Assembly: GCA_030463445.1 (NCBI GenBank)
Contig: JAQGFW010033586.1
Location: forward strand, 1 to 55,229
DNA: 55,229 nt
Direction of reading: 5' to 3'
DNA from: Euplotes aediculatus
Taxonomy: Eukaryota; Ciliophora; Spirotrichea; Euplotida; Euplotidae
Of this stretch, positions 16,836 to 25,751 are shown piece after piece. Each line of letters begins with the position of its first letter. Position 1 is the first letter of the stretch. The notes beneath the pieces were generated by a model, which was not told the origin of the DNA, did no database searches, and saw only the letters and a list, made by a program, of their open reading frames with translations. Made by a program: the position numbers and the translations under genes.

Positions 16836-17693
16836 ATGCTAAAAATCTCTAAAAAAATCTCCTTAATTTATTTTCTTACCTTGATAATCTCTCAGTTTTT
16901 CAGTGGTTGTATGACGTTCAGATTGAGTAAAGAAGATTTAGAAAAAGAGTTCAGGAATCGCCCTCAGAAACCAACCGAACACCAAATCAAAGTTTTGGGC
17001 AGAACAATAAATTACGCCGAAATCGGCAACGATAGCCTTCCTGTTGCGTTTTTTGTGCATGGTTCGCCTGGTTCTTGGAGTGCATTTAAAGACTTTATGA
17101 AAGACGAAGACTTACTCAAAAAAGTAAAAATGGTTTCGGTTGATAGAATTGGTTTTGGGTATTCTGAACTGGGCAATGCCGAATCTTCTCTCCAACAACA
17201 AGCCGAATTATTAAAGCCAATTCTCGAAAAATATAAGCAAAATAATCAAAAAATCATTTTAATCGGTCATTCGTTGGGTGGCCCGATGATTGCCCGCATG
17301 GCGATTGATTATCCCAAATTGATTGATAACCTAATTTTTGTTGCTCCGTCTATTGACCCCAAGCTCGAACCCGCACGCTGGTATCGCTATATTTTAGATT
17401 TTGGTGCTTTCAGGTACATGATTCCGAGAAGTTTTCGGGCTTCAAATCACGAAATTTTGTATTTGAAAGAAGAGTTGGAAGAGATGCTGCCGTATTGGAA
17501 AAACATCAAACAACCGAGCATAATCATTCAAGGTAAAAAAGATGTTTTGGTGCATCCTGACAATGCTAAATTTGCTCAAAAAATGCTCAAAAACGCCCAA
17601 TTTATCGAAATAAATCTCATAGATGGCATGAATCATTTTGTACCATGGTCGAATCCTGAGCTGATAAAAAATGCTATCTTGAAATCGCTTTAA
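16836..17693 (+). CDS. Alpha/beta hydrolase, probable lipoprotein
   Basis: I chose the ATG at 16836 (MLKISKK), giving 285 residues; a TTG nine codons earlier is less likely. The N-terminus is a lipoprotein signal with the lipobox FSGC, so the enzyme is probably membrane-anchored outside the cytoplasm. The fold is a classic hydrolase: the oxyanion strand AFFVHGSPGSW, the nucleophile elbow GHSLGG, an acid in GKKDVLVHPDN and the final His in DGMNHFVPW. The substrate is unknown. Its 3' end overlaps the convergent DUF5686 gene. Confidence 0.88.
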   Translation: MLKISKKISLIYFLTLIISQFFSGCMTFRLSKEDLEKEFRNRPQKPTEHQIKVLGRTINYAEIGNDSLPVAFFVHGSPGSWSAFKDFMKDEDLLKKVKMVSVDRIGFGYSELGNAESSLQQQAELLKPILEKYKQNNQKIILIGHSLGGPMIARMAIDYPKLIDNLIFVAPSIDPKLEPARWYRYILDFGAFRYMIPRSFRASNHEILYLKEELEEMLPYWKNIKQPSIIIQGKKDVLVHPDNAKFAQKMLKNAQFIEINLIDGMNHFVPWSNPELIKNAILKSL

Positions 17694-20158
17694 AACCCAA
17701 TATTCCAGACCAATCGGTAGGTTAAATTATCGTTTTGTTTAGGTAATTGATACGCTCCCCAACGATAAAAAACACCACTCCCGATGCCTAAATAAGCTAT
17801 TTTTTTGAGTTTCATCCTCAAAATATTATCAACCGTTATGCCTGATTCAAAAAAACCTTTTTCGAGTGTATTAAACTCGATACCTTGATGATTTGCTTTA
17901 TTTTTCAATGAACCAATCGCCACGCCTTGCACAATAGAAACATCGGGTTTTGACCAACTGACATTGGTTTTGAGCAATAATTCTTTGAAATTATGGGTAA
18001 TGAAAAGGTTGGCGTATTGGTCTGATGCAAACTCATAAAGCCCCATCGTATTAAAGTGGTTGGCTGCCCAAATAATCGGAGTCGAGTTGTTTATCCTCGA
18101 ACCTCTGCCATTATAAAGATACGAATATGGCAACTCGCCAAAGGCTTTTCCAGCCGTCAGATTGACAAAAGTATTGCCAAAACGAGTGCTTTTATGAATG
18201 TATTCGAGCTTGGTATTGACTTTTGAAAACTGAAATTGTCCGGTCAGAAAACCCATGATTCCCTGCTCGTAATTGAATAAAAACACCCATTTAGGCACTT
18301 CTGTTATGACACTTCCACGACCCACTTGTGAGAACTTCTCGCCAATTGCCATCCGATAACCCACCGAGAGGATGGTAGCGTGTAGCCCTTTCTCTTCGCT
18401 CATCAATTCTGTATCGTTTTTGACAAAACAATATTCATAATTTGGTGTTCGGATTTCATCAAAGAGTGCAATACTCAACTTGCCATTTTTAGTTATTTTA
18501 CTGTTCAATTCGAGTTTGAATTGCTCTAAATGGTCGGCTCTCGAAATCAAAAAAGTACGAATCAATTCATACGGAATCTGTGGGTTATTCCAGATAAAAT
18601 ATTGCACATTGGCTGGTTCAGAGATGTCGTTTCGGTATTGAAAAGTAAGTTGCGAGTGGTCGTTTTTACCAAAATTTAGTCTTGCTCGCCCTTCGTATTT
18701 CCAAGTTTGGTCGCCAAATCCGTAGGCAATTTTGCCATCTAAACGCAGTTTTTTTGAGAAATTAGGCGAAGTCAAGAGATTTATTGTAGGTCGGAACCCC
18801 TCATAGAGATTTGAATCAAAAAGATTTTGGGCTGATAAATCAAGGTGTTTGCTCAACGGAATCACGCCCGAAGTTGCCCATTCTGAAACGTTCAAAGAAG
18901 CCGCACTAAAAAACTTTCTGAAACCCGATAAGTTTTTGTAGTATTCGTAGGTTTTTGCTTCTTTCTGGCTCAACTTTTCGGTTCGATTTTGCTCCCAAAA
19001 ATCATCAGATTTATAAGTGGCGTCATCGGCTATGCTGACCTCGTTTTCTGAAAAATCAATGCTCGAAAACTGGTTTTTGAAATTAACATCTTCGATATGG
19101 CTTTCGATTTTGAGCAATAATTGTAAATCGCCCACCTTAAACTCTGGCATATTCCACTCAGTTTTGGTGGTTTTCGGAAACCATTTCCCATCAAATTGCT
19201 CGTAAACTTGATTAATTTTTACCGACATCAACAAGTTTTTGGCAGCAGGTTCGGCTACAACTTCTTCAATAGCATAGCCTACCGAATTGATAATTATTTC
19301 GCCTTTCAGTCCAGCAATATTTGCATTTTTTTTAGGTTCAAATTCAATCACAAAACTGCTATCACGGTCAATAATCAGCGTATCAGTCATCACAAAATCA
19401 TAAACTTTATGGCTATTTGCACTCACCGGATTCACAAACTCCATGATTTCTTGAATCCGTCTCCCTCGAAAAGTTATCAAGTCATTATAAAAACTGAACG
19501 GCTGTAAAAGCAACGACATCGAACCCAAAAGTGTCGAGCTTTCGGAACCCGAAGTACGGCTGGCTTCGATTGTTTCTTTGGATTGATTAGGAAATAAATA
19601 TTTCTTCTTTACGATAGTTTCATTGACAAAAAACTCAGAGTCTTCGAGCCTTTTATTAAGTTTTTCTTGCTTTTTTGATGTCTTTTGGGTCTGTATTTCA
19701 GAATTCAGATTGGCTGTCAGGATACTCTTATTGTAGCTTTTATAGGAATAATTGAGGTATTTGTCTGGATTATTTCGAATTTTGTTTTCGACTGCTTTTT
19801 TGATGATTTCTTCGGCTGGATTCTTAAATCTGACGATAACTTCGCTCAAAGCCAGTGCATCAGGCACTAAGAAAACCGTCATTTTTGATTCAACTTTTAA
19901 TGTTTTTTTCTGGAATCCTAAAAAACTAAAACTTAGCACTTCGTCTTGCGACTCGACAACGAAATTGAACTCGCCTTTCTCATTTGTCTGAAATCCTTTT
20001 TTGTACTTTTCCGTGATGATATTTACAAACGGTAAAGGCTCTTTGGTTTGTTCATCAAGCACTACGCCCTTAATGGCAATTTGGGCTTGAACAATGAAAC
20101 CCACGCACAATAATATTGTGGTCAGAATAAGAGCCTTTCTTTTATAGAATTTCATCAT
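17690..20158 (-). CDS. DUF5686 outer-membrane protein with N-terminal carboxypeptidase-regulatory-like domain
   Basis: The 822-residue protein has a signal peptide ending near VQAQ, then a CarboxypepD_reg-like domain (residues 28-110, IKGVVLDEQTKEPLPFVNI and FLGFQKKTL) and the long DUF5686 region. The C-terminal half has many alternating strands and ends in GF after VWNI, as expected for an outer-membrane barrel. Such proteins are common in Bacteroidota and of unclear function. The N-terminal domain is the one also found in TonB-dependent receptors, but no plug domain is visible. The DUF6503 gene starts just upstream (4 bases between), so they are co-transcribed. Confidence 0.85.
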   Translation of the reverse strand: MMKFYKRKALILTTILLCVGFIVQAQIAIKGVVLDEQTKEPLPFVNIITEKYKKGFQTNEKGEFNFVVESQDEVLSFSFLGFQKKTLKVESKMTVFLVPDALALSEVIVRFKNPAEEIIKKAVENKIRNNPDKYLNYSYKSYNKSILTANLNSEIQTQKTSKKQEKLNKRLEDSEFFVNETIVKKKYLFPNQSKETIEASRTSGSESSTLLGSMSLLLQPFSFYNDLITFRGRRIQEIMEFVNPVSANSHKVYDFVMTDTLIIDRDSSFVIEFEPKKNANIAGLKGEIIINSVGYAIEEVVAEPAAKNLLMSVKINQVYEQFDGKWFPKTTKTEWNMPEFKVGDLQLLLKIESHIEDVNFKNQFSSIDFSENEVSIADDATYKSDDFWEQNRTEKLSQKEAKTYEYYKNLSGFRKFFSAASLNVSEWATSGVIPLSKHLDLSAQNLFDSNLYEGFRPTINLLTSPNFSKKLRLDGKIAYGFGDQTWKYEGRARLNFGKNDHSQLTFQYRNDISEPANVQYFIWNNPQIPYELIRTFLISRADHLEQFKLELNSKITKNGKLSIALFDEIRTPNYEYCFVKNDTELMSEEKGLHATILSVGYRMAIGEKFSQVGRGSVITEVPKWVFLFNYEQGIMGFLTGQFQFSKVNTKLEYIHKSTRFGNTFVNLTAGKAFGELPYSYLYNGRGSRINNSTPIIWAANHFNTMGLYEFASDQYANLFITHNFKELLLKTNVSWSKPDVSIVQGVAIGSLKNKANHQGIEFNTLEKGFFESGITVDNILRMKLKKIAYLGIGSGVFYRWGAYQLPKQNDNLTYRLVWNIGF

Positions 20159-20162
20159 AATT

Positions 20163-20897
20163 TCACTCGACTTTATAATTGGTCTGCTCGATTACCGATA
20201 ACAATTTTGATTTACCTTCGATAAATGCCTTGTCGTATTCGTAGGTTTTGATTGATTTATCCAAGATTTCGTAGTTTTCGTAATCCTGAAAAACGATTCC
20301 GCTTACTTCTTGGCGTTTAGTTGCTTTCCGAAATCTTGGTCCGCCGTTGTCATAAGCCAAATAATCCAATGTTTTGGTTTGTTGATTTATCCAATAACAA
20401 AAAACGTCATCGTGGTCTTTTCCGCCACCTTCGGCATCAAACCAGACTTTTATTTTATCATAGTTTTGACCTGCAATCGCTATCGAGCCGATGTATTCGA
20501 GGTTTACGGCTTTATCTAAAAGTTTGTATGGGAGCATCACAAAGTACGCAATAGAGTTTGTACCTTCTCGGTATTTATCTTCGTCTTTTGATGATAACGT
20601 TTGCTTTTCGCCATTAATCAATCTTACAAAACTACTATCGGTCAATACATCGGTAATTGTATTTTTTAGAGAATCGGTTGTGGTGCGTTCATACCTAAAC
20701 TTATCGCCATCTTTGGCGATTCGATAATGAAACTTTCTAAAATCGAACGAAATATCAAATTTTTCGTAGCTTTTTCCGCCGTGTTTCTCTACACAAGCCT
20801 CTATAATTGCTTGGGCTTTGGGGTCGTTTCGTTTTTCGGATTTATTGCACGAAACTAAGATAGACAAACCAATAAAAATGCTTAAAATGTATTTCAT
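20163..20897 (-). CDS. DUF6503 family lipoprotein
   Basis: From the ATG at 20897 (MKYILSIFIG) the protein is 244 residues with a lipobox ending in SCNK, so it is an exported lipoprotein. The YEKFDISFDFRKFHYRI strand set and YWINQQTKTLDYLAY match DUF6503. It is a paralogue of the gene at 16013. It sits directly upstream of the DUF5686 gene on the same strand, and a terminator separates it from the DUF2911 gene. Confidence 0.78.
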   Translation of the reverse strand: MKYILSIFIGLSILVSCNKSEKRNDPKAQAIIEACVEKHGGKSYEKFDISFDFRKFHYRIAKDGDKFRYERTTTDSLKNTITDVLTDSSFVRLINGEKQTLSSKDEDKYREGTNSIAYFVMLPYKLLDKAVNLEYIGSIAIAGQNYDKIKVWFDAEGGGKDHDDVFCYWINQQTKTLDYLAYDNGGPRFRKATKRQEVSGIVFQDYENYEILDKSIKTYEYDKAFIEGKSKLLSVIEQTNYKVE

Positions 20898-20910
20898 AAT
20901 TGATAATCTC

Positions 20911-20934
20911 AAAAGGCGGATTCGGAAATCCGCC
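20911..20934 (-). terminator. Terminator after the DUF2911 gene
   Basis: The stem GGCGGATT/AATCCGCC (20915-20922 with 20927-20934) is followed on the minus strand by TTTTGAGA. It lies 7 bases after the DUF2911 stop codon. Confidence 0.75.
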
Positions 20935-20940
20935 CTGTGT

Positions 20941-21507
20941 TTATAATTTGATTGGTAATTCTACGATTGTCGTATCCCATCCAAGACGCATAACAGCCTC
21001 GTTGTCAGACACTTTGAAGAACTGAATCGAAAGATTCTCAATAACTTCGTCGGCTTTTTTGGTAGTTGCTTTTACTCTTAAAATATCCTTAGATTCGTTG
21101 TAGCTATACGCACCCCAAACATCCAAATCTGTATTCAGAATTACCGTCCACTCGTTTTCGTTCGGAATCATCAAAAGCGTATAAACGCCCGCTGGCACTT
21201 TTTTGCCATCAATCGTTACATCTTGATAAAATTTGATTTCGGGGGCTTCGTTCGCTCCGATTCTCCAAACTTTTCCAAAAGGAACCAATTTGCCGAAAAT
21301 TTCACGTTCTTTTTTAGCTGTTCGGCTGTAAGTTAGCCTAATGTACGCTTTATCGCCTACTTTTTGAGGGGCAAATTTGCGGTCGTGGGCAAAATCGTCT
21401 GGATAATACGCCATATCCATCGGGGTTTTGTCTAATCCTCTGAATTTCTGGGCATTTGCTACTGAAACTGCCATTGCTATCAATGCAACGAATAAGATTT
21501 TTTTCAT
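20941..21507 (-). CDS. DUF2911 family exported protein
   Basis: The 188-residue protein has a signal peptide (ends near ANAQ) and the DUF2911 hallmarks: ayirltYSRTAKKEREIFG, LVPFGKVWRIGANEAP and the PAGVYTLLMIP strand pair. The family is widespread in Bacteroidota, is predicted to be periplasmic, and has no assigned function. It follows the outer-membrane-protein gene by 11 bases and ends in its own terminator. Confidence 0.88.
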   Translation of the reverse strand: MKKILFVALIAMAVSVANAQKFRGLDKTPMDMAYYPDDFAHDRKFAPQKVGDKAYIRLTYSRTAKKEREIFGKLVPFGKVWRIGANEAPEIKFYQDVTIDGKKVPAGVYTLLMIPNENEWTVILNTDLDVWGAYSYNESKDILRVKATTKKADEVIENLSIQFFKVSDNEAVMRLGWDTTIVELPIKL

Positions 21508-21518
21508 TTTATTGGAGA

Positions 21519-22184
21519 TTAAAAATTATATGTCAAACCTAAATAAACCATTCCAGATTTCAATCTAAATCTATCGTTTTCGGATGGCACTGTCTGAACT
21601 TTTGTCGTGGTGGTCAATTCATTGAATAAATATTGATAAGCAACTTTAACCCCAATTTTTTCGGTAAAATTGTATTTTCCGTAGAAATGAGAATTCAATG
21701 AACCTCGGTCGTTATCGCCAACCAAAAGCACATTTACAGCAGTTGGCTTGGCGGCTGTGGCTGTACTTCGCCCGTTGCGGATATACGAGGGACTGCCCTC
21801 TGGACCAAACGAAAAACCGATAGCGTCAATATTAAACCCAACTTCAATTTTAGAATTGATGCGATACCCTAAATTTATTACAGCATTGAGAGCATACAAC
21901 GCTGGTTTAGGAGCAAGTAGTGTATCAATGTTTTTATCATCGGTTGTCAAATCGGCTGGTGCAGTTATGAAATTTTGATTTTTACCAGCAAAACCTGTAA
22001 ATCGAAGCCCTGTACCGATGATTAACCTATCTTTTTTGCCCAATGTCCAGTTTTTATGAAGCGATGCTCCAAACGAAGTGCTACCCGAGCCAAAGCCAGC
22101 ACCTACTTCGGCATAAGTATTTTTTTGGGCATAAGAATTGAAAAGTACGAAGAGGGCAATCAGGGTATATAATGACTTTTGCAT
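21519..22184 (-). CDS. Small outer-membrane beta-barrel protein
   Basis: From the ATG at 22184 (MQKSLYTLI) it is 221 residues with a signal peptide ending in SYAQ. Alternating strands with aromatic ends and a terminal LGLTYNF are typical of an eight-to-ten-strand outer-membrane barrel. A Gly/Ser-rich strand set near the start (GAGFGSGSTSFGASL) and YRINSKIEVGFN in the middle fit this. No specific family is recognised. It leads the DUF2911 transcription unit. Confidence 0.72.
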   Translation of the reverse strand: MQKSLYTLIALFVLFNSYAQKNTYAEVGAGFGSGSTSFGASLHKNWTLGKKDRLIIGTGLRFTGFAGKNQNFITAPADLTTDDKNIDTLLAPKPALYALNAVINLGYRINSKIEVGFNIDAIGFSFGPEGSPSYIRNGRSTATAAKPTAVNVLLVGDNDRGSLNSHFYGKYNFTEKIGVKVAYQYLFNELTTTTKVQTVPSENDRFRLKSGMVYLGLTYNF

Positions 22185-22265
22185 AAAAAATGTTTTTTTT
22201 GATTCTACACAAAAATCGGTAAATGATAGATAGCGAATTGTCAGCAAGATGACAAAACAAAAAAA

Positions 22266-22949
22266 TTAATTGAGCTTACTTAGATTCGGGATATAAATAA
22301 ACTTACGGTCATAATCTATCAATCCTTCGTTTTTGAGTTCGCCAAACAGATTACTTGCCGTTTGTCTTGTGCAGCATATCAGCCCTGCAATGTCTTTGTG
22401 GGTCAGGTAATTCTTCAAAGTAAATTCATTGTCGAGTTTTGCTCCTTCTTTTATTGCCCATTCTTTCAAGAATAATTTAAACCGAGTTTTTACATCCTTG
22501 AACATCAAATTAGCATAAAGATTATTGATTCTTTTGATTTTTAATCCTACAAATTTGGTGTATTTGAGCGATAAATTAGGGTTGCGTTCGAGCAAGCCCT
22601 CAAAGTCTGATATTTTGAAACAACAAATGATAACCCTATCCGAGGCCGCAACTGCGTAGTCGTCTTCGTCTTCGTTGGTAAATGTAAAATTACCGAATAA
22701 ATCCCCTTCGCCGATGATGTCTTTTACTATTTGGTCGCCATCATCAGTAATCTTTACGATTTTTAAAATTCCTTTTTTTATGGTGTAAACGTATTTGCCT
22801 TCGTTGTGTGCAAAGAAGATAATTTCATTTTTTTTGGCAGTCTCAAATTCCGAAACAATACATAAATTTTGCATTTCGGTCTGGTTTAAACTCGAAAAAA
22901 GGTGGTGGTTCTTGAGATGCCAAAATTTACTTTCGTAAGTCATTTTCAT
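22266..22949 (-). CDS. Crp/Fnr-family transcriptional regulator
   Basis: I chose the ATG at 22949; an ATG two codons later (22943) is equally possible. The roughly 227-residue protein has a full cyclic-nucleotide-binding domain (IIGEGDLFGNFTF) and a C-terminal HTH_Crp winged helix (LTHKDIAGLICCTRQTASNLFGELKNEGLI). Two adjacent cysteines (FICC-like at the end of the beta-roll, LICC in the HTH) are not in the Fnr iron-sulfur arrangement. The effector is unknown. Confidence 0.9.
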   Translation of the reverse strand: MKMTYESKFWHLKNHHLFSSLNQTEMQNLCIVSEFETAKKNEIIFFAHNEGKYVYTIKKGILKIVKITDDGDQIVKDIIGEGDLFGNFTFTNEDEDDYAVAASDRVIICCFKISDFEGLLERNPNLSLKYTKFVGLKIKRINNLYANLMFKDVKTRFKLFLKEWAIKEGAKLDNEFTLKNYLTHKDIAGLICCTRQTASNLFGELKNEGLIDYDRKFIYIPNLSKLN

Positions 22950-23082
22950 TGAGTTGTAAGGTCTGTAACTATTTTTGGTAAAGTTAGGCTTAATTAAGTG
23001 ATTTATGAAGTACAAAAATGCACAAAAGCCGATTCTTTATGGTAAAAATCAGCTTTTGTACTTTATCCATTCAACCACGGTT

Positions 23083-23289
23083 TTATGATTGTACTTTGCA
23101 GGTAGAAATCCCGAAAATTGCATAAAGTGGACAAAAACTGATAAAACTTGTCAAAACAAATACGGCAGCAACCACCAAAGCAATGATGCCTAATGTGCCA
23201 GTTATTGTACCCGAAAAGTAAAGTGCCGCTGCAATGATAGCTACGATGATTCTGACGGTACGGTCGGTTGTTCCCATGTTCTTTTTCAT
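23083..23289 (-). CDS. DUF2892 two-helix membrane protein
   Basis: The 68-residue protein starts MGTTDRTVRIIVA, the typical DUF2892 entry, and has two transmembrane helices with the SFCPLYAIFGIST segment. Related domains form the membrane part of YgaP-type rhodaneses and often accompany sulfur or persulfide genes. It lies between a 29-codon frame and another Crp/Fnr gene, the latter being a plausible regulator. Confidence 0.88.
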   Translation of the reverse strand: MKKNMGTTDRTVRIIVAIIAAALYFSGTITGTLGIIALVVAAVFVLTSFISFCPLYAIFGISTCKVQS

Positions 23290-23310
23290 GATTGTAAGTA
23301 TTTTTTAGGT

Positions 23311-23400
23311 TTAGAAAGATTCGATAACGAAATAAAGCCCTGCCATCAGTGCCGCACAAATAAGGCAAACGAGGATGATTTTGAGTGCTTTTGATTTCAT
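23311..23400 (-). CDS. Possible 29-residue single-helix membrane peptide
   Basis: A short frame starts with ATG at 23400 and ends with TAA at 23311. The peptide starts MKSKALKIILV and is one hydrophobic helix with a basic start and an acidic end (VIESF). It sits between the Crp/Fnr gene at 23446 and the DUF2892 gene on the same strand, so it could be translated from that transcript. The composition argues for a real small membrane protein, but nothing else supports it. Confidence 0.4.
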   Translation of the reverse strand: MKSKALKIILVCLICAALMAGLYFVIESF

Positions 23401-23445
23401 TTAGCAAATTTACGATACCGATACTATACAAGTCAGTAACTTATG

Positions 23446-24066
23446 TTACAACCTAACCTCAATTCCGTCGGGATATTGAGCTATCATCTTTTCAAATTCT
23501 AATTTTTTGGTAACTCGGCTGATAACCTCACGAGAGGTGCCCATCGCATCGGCGATTTCACGGTGGCGAATCTTAATAAATGGGTCTTTGTTTTGTTCGG
23601 CTTTTTCACGGAGATAATTCAAGATACGGGTATCAAGATTTTCGAATAGTACCTCGTGGAGTGTCTGCAATAAATCAAAATAACGAAGATTTTGGAGTTG
23701 ATGAAAGAAAAGATTGAATTCGGGATAGTGTTTGATTAAATCATGAACCAGCTCGGCTGGCAATAACAAAACCTCGGTATCGGCTTCGGTAAGGGCAAAA
23801 ACTTTGCTTTTTTCGTGGTGAATCACCCCAAAAAACGACATAATGCAGCTTTCGGATGGTTGAATGTAATACAGCAAAAACTCTTTATCGTCGTGGCGGG
23901 TGATTACCTTCAATAATCCATCTAAAACCAATGGTACGACCGTAATGGTTTGCCCTTCGTGCAGAATCTCAACACCTTTAGGAATCTGCTTATGAATCCC
24001 AAACCGCAAGATTTTTTCTTTGATTTCGGGATTGAATTTATCGAATTGGGGCGGTAGTTGAAACAT
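23446..24066 (-). CDS. Crp/Fnr-family transcriptional regulator, possibly autoregulated
   Basis: The 206-residue protein has a cyclic-nucleotide-binding-like roll (EILHEGQTITVVPLVLDGLL) and a C-terminal HTH (IRHREIADAMGTSREVISRVTKKLE) with the TSREVxSR recognition helix. Regulators of this type commonly precede DUF2892 and sulfur-carrier genes in Bacteroidota, and the DUF2892 gene is directly downstream here. A perfect 18-bp palindrome lies 6 bases before its start codon. Confidence 0.9.
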   Translation of the reverse strand: MFQLPPQFDKFNPEIKEKILRFGIHKQIPKGVEILHEGQTITVVPLVLDGLLKVITRHDDKEFLLYYIQPSESCIMSFFGVIHHEKSKVFALTEADTEVLLLPAELVHDLIKHYPEFNLFFHQLQNLRYFDLLQTLHEVLFENLDTRILNYLREKAEQNKDPFIKIRHREIADAMGTSREVISRVTKKLEFEKMIAQYPDGIEVRL

Positions 24067-24071
24067 ATTCT

Positions 24072-24116
24072 TCTGAGAAAATGATTAAAGATTTCGATTT
24101 TAATCATTTTCTCAGA
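24072..24116. promoter_or_regulatory. Perfect 18-bp palindrome immediately upstream of a Crp/Fnr gene
   Basis: Arms TCTGAGAAAATGATTAAA (24072-24089) and its exact complement (24099-24116) flank a 9-base loop. On the minus strand it ends 5 bases before the start codon and is not followed by a U-run, so it is unlikely to be only a terminator of the short-chain dehydrogenase gene upstream. It could be an operator or a translation-blocking hairpin. Confidence 0.6.
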
Positions 24117-24159
24117 GATAAAGTCCATTTTCTTAAAATATTTCTCGTGGCGAATCCTC

Positions 24160-24969
24160 TTATTTTTGATGAGCCGTCATTCCGCCCATTACTTTGTTCA
24201 TAATCAATACTTTGCCCCATCTCGGGACCATCCTGAGCGAGTAAACAAGTATCTTGGTCAATAACCCCGGCAGAACTGTTGTTTTTCTACCCAAAGCATT
24301 CAAAATCGGAACTCCGACATCGGAAGTCTGAAGCGACATACTCATTTGCATATTTGCTCGGTTGGCAAATCCGCTCGAAACTGGTCCCGGAGCAGCCGCC
24401 AGCACATCAACTCCAAAGGGTTTTAATTCGACTGCCAATCCCTCAGCGAGAGTCTGCACATAAGCCTTTGTGGCGGCATAATTGGCGGCATTGGGTACAC
24501 CCTGAAAAGCTACCATCGAACTCAAAAGGATAATCCCTCCTTTTCGTTTTTTGGCAAATAATTGGCTGAAATAATGCGTAATATACAGTAAGCCTTCACA
24601 ATTTACCCGTAGCATATCTACCTCATCGTCAATACCATTGTTGATAAATTTACCCGATGTTCCGAACCCTGCCGATGCAACCACCAACCCTACTTCTAAA
24701 TTTGATGCTTCTTGAAAAATACTTTCGTTGGTTTCGTATTGAGCTACATCTCCTGCTACGATTTTGACCAAAACCTTATATTTATTCTCAAAATCACGCT
24801 GAATTTCTTGAAGTCTTGATAGATTTCGAGCATTAATGATGAGATTGAAGCCCGATTCGGCAAGTCTTTCGGCAAGTTCGAGTCCAATACCCGACGATGC
24901 CCCCGTTACAACCGCCCATTGCCCGTATTTTTCGATTAAGCGTTTTTTATCACTATTTGACAATATCAT
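24160..24969 (-). CDS. Short-chain dehydrogenase/reductase
   Basis: The 269-residue SDR protein has the classical cofactor loop TGASSGIG, the VVASAGFG strand, the catalytic Ser in ILLSSMVAF and the YAATK pair (Tyr and Lys). The length and the C-terminal helix with a basic end fit acyl-chain or keto reductases of the DltE-like group. The substrate is unknown. It overlaps the upstream membrane-protein gene by 17 bases, so the two are co-translated. Confidence 0.92.
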   Translation of the reverse strand: MILSNSDKKRLIEKYGQWAVVTGASSGIGLELAERLAESGFNLIINARNLSRLQEIQRDFENKYKVLVKIVAGDVAQYETNESIFQEASNLEVGLVVASAGFGTSGKFINNGIDDEVDMLRVNCEGLLYITHYFSQLFAKKRKGGIILLSSMVAFQGVPNAANYAATKAYVQTLAEGLAVELKPFGVDVLAAAPGPVSSGFANRANMQMSMSLQTSDVGVPILNALGRKTTVLPGLLTKILVYSLRMVPRWGKVLIMNKVMGGMTAHQK

Positions 24970-25747
24970 TGCTAACGTGTTGTTTTGATTGAAATAAAGG
25001 TTTACCTTGAAGTGCTTGTACTAACGTAAAGGCAGCCAAAATCATGTAAAATACTGCCGCTATGACGGTTATTTTGGTATTTTTGAATAAGTAAAACGAT
25101 AGAATCGGCAATATTTGCAGAGCGTGCATACCGATAAAGTGAGCTACTCGTGGGTCGCCGAATCGGGTACTCCAATTCAGAATCGGAAGTCCGTCACCGC
25201 CATCAGCACCGCCAATTGTATGGGTAAGCCTCGACCCCATCACGAAGCCTTCAAAAGAAAAAATCACAAAAATCAGTAACCCCAATCGGATACTCCAAAC
25301 GTAATAATCGGGCAAATCGCTAAATCCGTTTTGAAAGAACAAAAAACAAATATATGCCGTATAAACCGTAACCAAAGTAGCCGCCAGAGCCATCAGAGAA
25401 TACATAGCTCCATAAAATGGTGTACTGATATTGTAGTGCGAAAGCTGCCCCCGACCCGCCTGAATGGCAATGTAAATGATTTCAAAACCCAATAAAATAA
25501 TAACCGACCAATTGAAAAATTGGGTATTGAAAGATGGTAAATAATGACAAAACCAAGCCATTGCCCAAGCATAAAGAAAAGTAGAAAACGCAAATTTGAA
25601 AGGCTTAATCCAGGCGTTGATATTATAAACTTGGGTTGTTGTAAATCGGGTCAGTATCAGAAAAACAATCGCCACAACGAGACAAACTAAACCGTAATAA
25701 TAGAGCGTTTCGTTACGAAACTTGAGTTCATTGATAAATTCTTGCAT
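24953..25747 (-). CDS. Seven-helix membrane protein of unknown function
   Basis: The 264-residue protein has about seven transmembrane helices. Conserved-looking polar patches are AWIKPFKFAFS, the GSRLTHTIGGADGGDGLP loop and DPRVAHFIGMHALQ, whose histidines near helices could bind haem or metal. I do not recognise a named family. It is embedded in an operon-like row with the SRPBCC gene upstream (4 bases between) and the SDR gene downstream (overlap). Confidence 0.68.
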   Translation of the reverse strand: MQEFINELKFRNETLYYYGLVCLVVAIVFLILTRFTTTQVYNINAWIKPFKFAFSTFLYAWAMAWFCHYLPSFNTQFFNWSVIILLGFEIIYIAIQAGRGQLSHYNISTPFYGAMYSLMALAATLVTVYTAYICFLFFQNGFSDLPDYYVWSIRLGLLIFVIFSFEGFVMGSRLTHTIGGADGGDGLPILNWSTRFGDPRVAHFIGMHALQILPILSFYLFKNTKITVIAAVFYMILAAFTLVQALQGKPLFQSKQHVSNDIVK

Positions 25748-25751
25748 TTGT

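Noticed and set aside
23063-23431. 122-codon minus-strand frame overlapping the DUF2892 gene
   Set aside because: Different frame from the recognisable DUF2892 protein and no family features.
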